10,713 bases of DNA from an uncultured Methanobrevibacter sp. (GTDB lineage Archaea; Methanobacteriota; Methanobacteria; Methanobacteriales; Methanobacteriaceae): the NCBI GenBank assembly GCA_902782595.1, contig CACZNW010000001.1:1-10713 (forward strand), written 5' to 3'. Made by a program: the position numbers and the translations under genes. The notes under the pieces are model-generated. The model searched no databases and had not been told where the DNA came from. It saw only the letters and a list, made by a program, of their open reading frames with translations. This document shows, in pieces, positions 5,223 to 10,713 of the stretch. Each line of letters starts with the position of its first letter. Position 1 is the stretch's first letter.

Positions 5223-7007
5223 ATGTCTAAAAAATACTGGCTGACAATTCCCATTATGCTTTTAATTTTTTTAACCGTTGGAATGGTTTGTGCAAATGAA
5301 AATGTTACTGCTGATGAGTATGTGTCTTTTCAAAATGATTTGCAGACTCCTGCAACTGAAGAAATTGCAAATCAAACATGTGAGCATTCACAGATTGCCA
5401 CTAAAATAGAAACTAAGGAGGTAACCACTTATTATAAGGAAAAATCAGAACTGGTGTCATATCTAAAGGACTCCAATAATCAGCCAGTTTCAAACAAGCG
5501 TGTTTTTATTTCAATAGATAATAGGAATCATGATGGATTCAGTGATGATGAGGGTAAGGTAGTTTTAAAGCTTAATTTAAAACCGGGCACATATACGGCA
5601 AAAATTAGCTTCGCAGGTGATGACAATTACACTTCAAGTTTTAATGAAGCTGTCGTTAAAGTAAAAAAGACTTCTCTGGCAATTTCTACTGGAGACTTTA
5701 AAACATACTTTGAATCAGGATTTTATTTTAAAGCCAAGGTAATAAACAAAATCACTAAAAAACCTGTTGAAGGACTGAAACTTGCTTTTAAAGTTTATAA
5801 AAACAACAAATATAGAATTTACTGGGCGGTCACCGATGCAAATGGTATTGCAAAGCTTAAGAAAAATCTTAAAGTCGGAAAATATAAGGTTGTAACTTCA
5901 ATAAGGAAAAACAGTTATCTTAAATCCAAAAAATCAAAATCATCTTTAACCATCAAACCAACCGCTGAAATGGGCTGCAGTTCATTATACCTGCAGGTAA
6001 GTAAATCTGAATCTGTTGCGGGATTCAGGAGGGATGCAACCAATGCCAAATTGCTCCACATTGTCAAATACAAATTGAATGGCAAACATACTATAAAACA
6101 ATATAAAACCAACAGTTATTTTTTCCATTCAATAACTACGGCTGACGGCTGGATGATGGGAACCGGGGGATGGGATAATCCTACGGTCAATTCTGCAATT
6201 GAAAAACTTGCCGGTAAGATAGTCAAATCAGGTAAAATCAAAATGTCAGATTTAAAAAAGATTCAAAACTGGGAAAGAAAACTGCCTTTGGGTCATTTTT
6301 CAATCAAGTCGCCTAATGGTAACTATGGTCTTGTCTGGTCCGGAACCATCATAACAGGCAAGTTGAGTCCCGGAGAATACATTAAGGTTCCTAATGTAAG
6401 ATCCCTTTTCGGACATGGAAAATGGACAAAGTTTTCCAAAAATCCTGCAAAAGCCGCTATTAAAGTTGGAGCAACTGATTCCTTTGGAATCAATAGAAGG
6501 GACATTACGGTCTTTCACTGGAAAATGTTAACTAAAGAAGGTAAAACAACATCCTCTCTTAAGGTTTATGCGGCAAATGATGATGGAAAACTGACTGGAA
6601 GAAGTACTGGACATTTAAAGGATGACATTAAATTCAAGGGAAAGTTCATATCTAAAAATAAACTACCTAAATCTCCTCTTAAATTATTGCTGGGAGTTCA
6701 CAAGTTTGGAAACATTGATAAGATGATTAAAATTCAAACCAAGGTCCGGGCAGATGATCTGACTAAAATGCAAAATGAATCAGACACTTTTGACATTGCA
6801 GTTAAAGATAAAAAGACAGGTATGTCGATTAAAAAACTTAAACTCAAATTAAAAATTGGAAACATGGTTTATACAGTTAAAACAGATAAAAAAGGAATTG
6901 CAAAGTTCAGCGCTGACTCATTGGATGTGGGCACTCATAAGGTCGTCATATACTCTGCCAATGACAAATATTATGTATCGGCCAAAGGTACAATCAGAAT
7001 AACTTAA
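5223..7007 (+). CDS. Secreted Ig-like repeat protein with a central putative Ntn-hydrolase-like domain
   Basis: A 594-residue exported protein. Residues 1-24 form a signal peptide (KK, hydrophobic core, probable cut after VCA). Two Ig-like domains follow at about 62-148 and 151-244, with the repeat signature of a D-x-x-G turn, then L-x-x-G-x-Y, then a GD(D)NY motif, resembling bacterial Ig group 3 modules. A third Ig-like domain ends the protein (about 518-594). Between them, about 250-510, is a non-repeat domain beginning with GCSSLYLQV. Cys252 is followed 17-19 residues later by R269, R270 and D271, and further on by GHFSIKSPNGNYGLV (357-371) and GEYIKVPN (384-391). This pattern recalls the Ntn hydrolases of the choloylglycine / acyltransferase C45 group (nucleophile Cys, Arg, Asp, later Asn), but I could not align it formally. 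No membrane anchor or pseudomurein-binding repeat is seen. It lies in tandem with the next surface gene. Export and Ig domains are firm; the enzyme idea is a hypothesis. Confidence 0.8.
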   Translation: MSKKYWLTIPIMLLIFLTVGMVCANENVTADEYVSFQNDLQTPATEEIANQTCEHSQIATKIETKEVTTYYKEKSELVSYLKDSNNQPVSNKRVFISIDNRNHDGFSDDEGKVVLKLNLKPGTYTAKISFAGDDNYTSSFNEAVVKVKKTSLAISTGDFKTYFESGFYFKAKVINKITKKPVEGLKLAFKVYKNNKYRIYWAVTDANGIAKLKKNLKVGKYKVVTSIRKNSYLKSKKSKSSLTIKPTAEMGCSSLYLQVSKSESVAGFRRDATNAKLLHIVKYKLNGKHTIKQYKTNSYFFHSITTADGWMMGTGGWDNPTVNSAIEKLAGKIVKSGKIKMSDLKKIQNWERKLPLGHFSIKSPNGNYGLVWSGTIITGKLSPGEYIKVPNVRSLFGHGKWTKFSKNPAKAAIKVGATDSFGINRRDITVFHWKMLTKEGKTTSSLKVYAANDDGKLTGRSTGHLKDDIKFKGKFISKNKLPKSPLKLLLGVHKFGNIDKMIKIQTKVRADDLTKMQNESDTFDIAVKDKKTGMSIKKLKLKLKIGNMVYTVKTDKKGIAKFSADSLDVGTHKVVIYSANDKYYVSAKGTIRIT

Positions 7008-7065
7008 TGAGATAATGGTTTAAACCTCTACATTTCATTTATGACAAATTTTTTGACACCAAAAA

Positions 7066-7074
7066 TTTTATATT
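7066..7074 (+). promoter_or_regulatory. Probable TATA box of second surface protein
   Basis: TTTTATATT is preceded by A-rich CCAAAAA, which suits a BRE. A start near 7095-7100 leaves about 30 nt of leader with the GGAGG site, so this gene need not depend on its upstream neighbour. A palindrome GGTTTAAACC (7017-7026) and six T (7049-7054) upstream may end the previous transcript. Confidence 0.45.
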
Positions 7075-7114
7075 GATTGCATATTAAACTAATTTTAACT
7101 ATATTCTTTTAATT

Positions 7115-7119
7115 GGAGG
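7115..7119 (+). promoter_or_regulatory. Ribosome binding site fixing a TTG start
   Basis: GGAGG, a strong site, is 9 nt before TTG7129. No ATG or GTG lies between it and the signal-peptide codons, so TTG is the start. Confidence 0.7.
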
Positions 7120-7128
7120 CAGTCATTA

Positions 7129-9420
7129 TTGAATAAAAAAATATTTTTTGTTTTATGTGCATTAATCCTTATTTCAGTTAGTGCAGTTTATGCAGACGAG
7201 ATTAATTCAACTTCAATGAACTCAACCAATTCATCTTATTTTCAGATTGATGATTCAGTCTCATCAAATGCCGTGCAATCAGATTTGTCAAGCGAAAAAA
7301 ACATGACTGAGATGGTTTCACCATCGGATAATGTTTATTATAAAGGATTATACAGTGTAACTTTAAAGGATTCCTGTTCAGGTTCTCCTTTAACAAATAA
7401 AACAGTTGACTTTTTAATAGACAATGTCAGATATTGTTCGCTCACAGATAACGGAGGTGTTGCCAGTGTCAGCCTGGACTTATCTCCAGGCAAATATAAT
7501 GTTTTCGCATCATTTACAGGGGATGGCAATTATCAGGGTTGCAATCTGACTTCTGCCTTCAATGTGGTTCCGACTATTAAAGCAAAGGATATTTCAAAAT
7601 ATTACGGGGCAAATACTCCATACACTGCCCAGTTTTTAGACAGTTATGGGAATGCTCTGACAAATGCTGTGGTTACAATAAAGGTCAACGGCAAAGCTTA
7701 TAGCACCAAAACTGACAATAATGGAGTTGCAAATCTGGCAATGAATTTTAATCAGGGAATATATAAAATCGTTTCAACCAATCCTCTTATGGGTTATATT
7801 CTGACAACCAATTTTGTAATTCAATCAACAATAACTTCATCAGATGTCAGTCAGGTTCAGGGTCAGAATAAAAAATTCAGGGCAATATTTCTCAAAAGCG
7901 ACGGAAAACCGCTGGTTAAAAAATATGTCAAATATAAGTTTAGGGGCAAAATTCACAAAGTTAAAACAGATTCCAGGGGAATGATAAGTTTATCACTGAA
8001 AAAACTGAAAAAGGGAACCTATAAGATAGTCTGTTATAACGGAGGTTTGCCAAAAACTTCCACGATTAAAATTTTTAAAAAAAAGGCGTCCACTAAATTA
8101 TCCGCCAGCTCTTACAGTTTCTATCCGAATGACTTCAGGTTAATCAAGGTCAAATTATCAACATCTTTGGGTGATAATTCAAATGCCGGAAAAACAGTTA
8201 AAATCAACATCAACGGAAAAACATATTATAAAAAGACAGACGGCAACGGCATTGCATCAATGGATTTATCCTCATTTAAAAGCGGGATTTTCAATGTCAA
8301 ATATCAGTATGAGGGAAACAGGTTTTTCAAATCCTGTGAACTGACAAAATCAGTCACTATATTCGATACTTCCAAAACCTCTCTCAGCGTTAAGGGCACA
8401 ACCCATTTTGGTTATGGTGCGGGCACTTCACTGAAACTGTTTTACAATGCAGGCGGAGTTCCTTTAGCCAAAAAAACAGTGAAACTGACTGTTGCCGGTG
8501 TAGCTTACACCAAAACCACTGATAATAATGGAATAGTGTCGCTGCCAATCAACCTAAAGATTGGAAATTATACTGTTGGTTATAAAACAAACAATGATTC
8601 ACATTTCATTGGAACTTCAGGGTCTTTTGATATAGATGTTTTTCAAAGGGATCCATCCAAGGTAGTCTGGAAATCCGGAAGTTCATACAAGGATAATTCC
8701 CAGACTTTCAAGGTTCTCATAACTGATTTAAAAGGAAAACACGCTTCCGAAGGAAGCGTTGAATTGACAATTGACGGAGAAGTGTATTCCGCTAAAGTGT
8801 CATCAGACGGTTATGCAAAGGTTAAAACCGATGTTGCAATAGGAAAATATAAAGTTTCAGTCAAATTCAATGGAAATAATAATTATCTTTCCAGTTCCAA
8901 TTCCAAATCCGTTAATGTTAAACTTTCCAAATTCGGCAGCGGAATCAATGAAAGAAATGCGAAGGATTCCGGAGCATATCACAAGTCTTCAAGCCACTGT
9001 AAAGTAGGAAATAAAAAAATTAAAAAACTTGTCAATAGATTAACCAAAGGACTGACCAGTGATGTGGATAAGGCGAAGGCAATTTTCAATTATGTAAGGG
9101 ATAATCTGGATTATAGTTATTATTATGACACCAAATACGGTTCAACAGCAACATTAAACCATAAAAAAGGAAACTGTGTTGACCATTCTCATCTGCTGGT
9201 TGCAATGTATCGTACAGCGGGTTTTTCTGCAAGATATGTTCATGGAACATGCCGTTTCAGTGACGGTGATGTTACAGGTCATGTATGGGCCCAGGTCAAA
9301 ATCGGAAAGACATGGGTTTGTGCGGATGCAATTTCTTATAGGAATTCTCTGGGTAAAATTAAAAACTGGAATGTAAATCACTACACTCTTCACAGTAAAT
9401 ATGCAAGTTTGCCGTTTTAA
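7129..9420 (+). CDS. Secreted Ig-like repeat protein with C-terminal transglutaminase-like (pseudomurein endoisopeptidase-like) domain
   Basis: A 763-residue exported protein starting at TTG. Residues 1-22 are a signal peptide (NKK, hydrophobic core, cut after VYA). A Ser/Asn/Thr-rich linker with four N-x-S/T sites (N26, N31, N34, N58) follows. Six Ig-like repeats run at about 63-147, 149-232, 233-316, 317-411, 413-504 and 508-598, each with a TD-N-x-G turn and G-x-Y strand. The last part, about 620-757, is a transglutaminase-like cysteine protease fold with Cys683 (GNCVD), His718 (GHVWAQV) and Asp733 (ADAIS). The combination HKKGNCVDHSHLL, ARYVHG and GHVWAQ resembles pseudomurein endoisopeptidases PeiW/PeiP (family C71), which cut the Ala-Lys isopeptide bond of pseudomurein. 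Unlike those it has no pseudomurein-binding repeats; the Ig repeats may position it in the wall. It may be a wall-remodelling enzyme or a cross-linker. It is convergent with the K+ channel gene, 13 bp away, with no clear terminator between. Confidence 0.88.
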   Translation: MNKKIFFVLCALILISVSAVYADEINSTSMNSTNSSYFQIDDSVSSNAVQSDLSSEKNMTEMVSPSDNVYYKGLYSVTLKDSCSGSPLTNKTVDFLIDNVRYCSLTDNGGVASVSLDLSPGKYNVFASFTGDGNYQGCNLTSAFNVVPTIKAKDISKYYGANTPYTAQFLDSYGNALTNAVVTIKVNGKAYSTKTDNNGVANLAMNFNQGIYKIVSTNPLMGYILTTNFVIQSTITSSDVSQVQGQNKKFRAIFLKSDGKPLVKKYVKYKFRGKIHKVKTDSRGMISLSLKKLKKGTYKIVCYNGGLPKTSTIKIFKKKASTKLSASSYSFYPNDFRLIKVKLSTSLGDNSNAGKTVKININGKTYYKKTDGNGIASMDLSSFKSGIFNVKYQYEGNRFFKSCELTKSVTIFDTSKTSLSVKGTTHFGYGAGTSLKLFYNAGGVPLAKKTVKLTVAGVAYTKTTDNNGIVSLPINLKIGNYTVGYKTNNDSHFIGTSGSFDIDVFQRDPSKVVWKSGSSYKDNSQTFKVLITDLKGKHASEGSVELTIDGEVYSAKVSSDGYAKVKTDVAIGKYKVSVKFNGNNNYLSSSNSKSVNVKLSKFGSGINERNAKDSGAYHKSSSHCKVGNKKIKKLVNRLTKGLTSDVDKAKAIFNYVRDNLDYSYYYDTKYGSTATLNHKKGNCVDHSHLLVAMYRTAGFSARYVHGTCRFSDGDVTGHVWAQVKIGKTWVCADAISYRNSLGKIKNWNVNHYTLHSKYASLPF

Positions 9421-9433
9421 AACTTAGGCATAA

Positions 9434-10570
9434 TTAATCGTTCTTTATATCTTTTGAGGTAATTTCAGCGATTTGTCTGTTGGTTAAGTTAACTCCAATA
9501 ACTTCTTCTTCCTTTTCCAAATCTTTTAACAATTTATTGAGGGTTGCTTTATCGGGTCCTGAAATCAAATGGGTATGTACAAGATTCACGGTTCTGTAGA
9601 GGTTTTCCAGTGCGATTCTATAATCTTCATGGGTATCTATACGGTCCTGGAACTTTCTTCCTTCGTACAGTTTCATCGTTTTTATCTCACGAATCAGGGG
9701 GGTTTCTATTCCTGGAAGATGGTACTCGATGTTTTCCAGTGTACATCCGTGTTTAACTATTGTTTTAAATTCGTCATAGATGTGGTTCACTTCATGCCTG
9801 ACGGTGATTCTTAAAATGTGAGGTCTGGTTGATTCGTAGTATAAGTCTTCTCCTCCGATTATCTCAGGAGACACGATTTTATCTGCCCCTGCTTTTCTAA
9901 GTCTTTTAATGTTGTCCAGTTTACTGGCTCTTGTAACAATCCATGCATCAGGATTGGTTTCTCTGATTGTCAACACGATAAACAGATTATTCACGTCATC
10001 TCCTGTGCAGATTATGACACTTTGACATTTTTCTCCGGCCAATTTAGCTATTAAATCGTTTTCAATTGCATCGTCATTTATAACAACAACATTCTGGCTT
10101 TCTTCTATCGTTTTGCATTTTTCTGAGTCCTTTTCAATTATAATGACATTCTGATTTCTCTGGTTTAATTCATTGAAAACTACTCTTCCGACTCTTCCTA
10201 AACCGCAGATAATATAATAATCCTTCATTCCATTTATAGCTTTCATTTTTTTAGCTCCTTGTGAATATTTACTCATTTTGTCCTGAAAATTTGTCAGCAT
10301 GATATTAAATACAAATGCGAGTAGCGCAACCCCTCCAATCGCCAGTGTGGTTGCAAATATTTTTTGAATTCCAGTATATGGAGTGTAATCACCATATCCA
10401 ACAGTAGCCATCGTAATAACTGCATAATAAACTGAATCAACTAAATTCAACTTCATTATGTAGTGTGACCCTACGATACCATAAATAAATAGGATGACTA
10501 TTAAAATCATACCATTGTCGATATATTTTGTGGGCAATCTTGTTAAAATTTTAAATGTTATCTTTCGCAT
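9434..10570 (-). CDS. MthK-type K+ channel: two-TM pore fused to RCK_N domain
   Basis: A 378-residue membrane protein. TM1 is at about 21-39, pore helix 44-55, the K+ filter TVGYGD at 56-61 and TM2 about 69-93 with a Gly79-Gly80 hinge. After a basic linker the RCK_N Rossmann domain starts at about 115 (YYIICGLGRVG, with GLGRVG at 123-128 and acidic E146 after strand 2) and runs to about 240 (AGADKIVSPEI). The GxGxxG and E146 suggest NAD(H)- or ATP-type ligand binding. Residues aligning with the Ca2+ ligands of MthK (D184, E210, E212) are C188, R214 and S216, so Ca2+ gating at that site is unlikely. The last 130 residues do not look like the usual RCK_C lobe and are rich in predicted helix. 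A strong ribosome site inside the gene precedes Met109. AAGGA (10579-10583) supports ATG10570. It faces the transglutaminase-like gene tail to tail. Confidence 0.92.
   Translation of the reverse strand: MRKITFKILTRLPTKYIDNGMILIVILFIYGIVGSHYIMKLNLVDSVYYAVITMATVGYGDYTPYTGIQKIFATTLAIGGVALLAFVFNIMLTNFQDKMSKYSQGAKKMKAINGMKDYYIICGLGRVGRVVFNELNQRNQNVIIIEKDSEKCKTIEESQNVVVINDDAIENDLIAKLAGEKCQSVIICTGDDVNNLFIVLTIRETNPDAWIVTRASKLDNIKRLRKAGADKIVSPEIIGGEDLYYESTRPHILRITVRHEVNHIYDEFKTIVKHGCTLENIEYHLPGIETPLIREIKTMKLYEGRKFQDRIDTHEDYRIALENLYRTVNLVHTHLISGPDKATLNKLLKDLEKEEEVIGVNLTNRQIAEITSKDIKND
10244..10260 (-). promoter_or_regulatory. Internal ribosome binding site and start for a free RCK subunit
   Basis: On the coding (minus) strand AAGGAG (10255-10260) is followed by 8 nt and then in-frame ATG (10244-10246), Met109 of the channel. 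Translation from here would give a soluble 270-residue protein comprising the RCK domain and C-terminal region without the pore, encoded at 9434-10246. MthK of Methanothermobacter is known to start internally at Met107 to supply free RCK subunits for its gating ring. The site is stronger than that of the full-length start. Confidence 0.7.
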
Positions 10571-10578
10571 ATGATTTT

Positions 10579-10583
10579 TCCTT
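10579..10583 (-). promoter_or_regulatory. Ribosome binding site of the K+ channel
   Basis: The minus strand reads AAGGA, 8 nt before ATG10570. It is weaker than the internal site at 10255-10260. Confidence 0.5.
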
Positions 10584-10619
10584 GGTATAATTGTAAGATG
10601 ATTATATTTATGGCGATTC

Positions 10620-10628
10620 TTATATTTA
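10620..10628 (-). promoter_or_regulatory. Probable TATA box of the K+ channel
   Basis: The minus strand reads TAAATATAA. A start about 25 nt downstream (near 10600) leaves a leader of about 30 nt with the AAGGA site. A second TATA-like stretch at 10602-10610 would start too close to that site. Confidence 0.4.
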
Positions 10629-10667
10629 GTCTATTACTTAATTTTTTTACCATTTTGTAATATTATT

Positions 10668-10707
10668 CTTGGGCTGTTATTCTCTTGTGAGAATAAGGTT
10701 TACCAAG
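10668..10707. repeat. Two-part inverted repeat at the window edge
   Basis: A perfect 8-bp stem TTATTCTC (10677-10684) / GAGAATAA (10689-10696) has a TTGT loop. Outside it CTTGG (10668-10672) can pair with CCAAG (10703-10707) across a 4 x 6 internal loop. No T run follows on either strand, so it does not look like a terminator. It lies upstream of the channel's TATA box, so it is either an operator or part of an RNA whose gene lies beyond the window. Confidence 0.45.
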
Positions 10708-10713
10708 CTATCC

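Noticed and set aside
7017..7026. GGTTTAAACC palindrome as a terminator hairpin
   Set aside because: With no room for a loop the stem would be 3-4 bp, and the nearest T run is over 20 nt away; mentioned only as context.
9154..9393. Antisense open frames inside the transglutaminase-like gene and similar overlapping frames elsewhere
   Set aside because: They mirror the codons of strong real genes, have no ribosome sites and show no recognisable domain.
5223..9420. Pseudomurein-binding repeats or a C-terminal membrane anchor in the surface proteins
   Set aside because: Neither was found on reading both proteins; the repeats are Ig-like and both C-termini are polar or end in the enzyme domain.
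10668..10713. Partial tRNA at the right edge (ACCAAGCTATCC on +, or TAGCTTGGT on - resembling a D arm)
   Set aside because: No T arm or acceptor match is visible on either strand, and the hairpin layout does not fit a cloverleaf.

Overview
The window looks like chromosomal DNA from a pseudomurein-walled methanogen of the order Methanobacteriales, most likely Methanobrevibacter or a close relative. The reasons are a complete ftr gene (methanogenesis), an archaeal tRNA-Trp intron carrying box C/D guide sequences, AT-rich DNA with TATA-type promoters and GGTGA/GGAGG ribosome sites, and large secreted proteins with Ig-like repeats, one ending in a transglutaminase-like domain resembling pseudomurein endoisopeptidases. 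The genus is inference; no 16S gene is present.

Layout: (1) 1-78 is the 3' part of an intron-containing tRNA-Trp; its intron holds box C', a guide matching the tRNA's own anticodon loop, and box D. (2) 143-748 encodes a metallo-beta-lactamase-fold hydrolase, convergent with and overlapping trkA by 12 bp. (3) 737-2876, minus strand, is a K+ uptake pair: trkH followed by trkA. (4) A 69-bp divergent promoter with a symmetric TATA element separates trkH from a flippase-like membrane protein (2946-3998). (5) 4174-5064 is ftr, with its own promoter, ribosome site and an intrinsic-type terminator. (6) 5223-7007 and 7129-9420 are two secreted Ig-repeat proteins in tandem. The first carries a central domain that may be an Ntn (N-terminal nucleophile) amide hydrolase; the second ends in a Cys-His-Asp transglutaminase-like domain. 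(7) 9434-10570, minus strand, is a two-helix K+ channel fused to an RCK domain, with a strong internal ribosome site exactly at the start of the RCK domain. (8) 10571-10713 holds the channel promoter and an 8-bp hairpin at the window edge.

Two themes recur. One is K+ homeostasis: TrkH/TrkA uptake and an MthK-type channel whose gating subunit is probably also made separately. The other is the cell envelope: a flippase-like protein and two Ig-scaffolded proteins that both appear to carry amide-bond enzymes, possibly acting on pseudomurein peptides. There is no gene-free stretch longer than 300 bases, and I see no CRISPR array, insertion sequence, phage gene or clear pseudogene.
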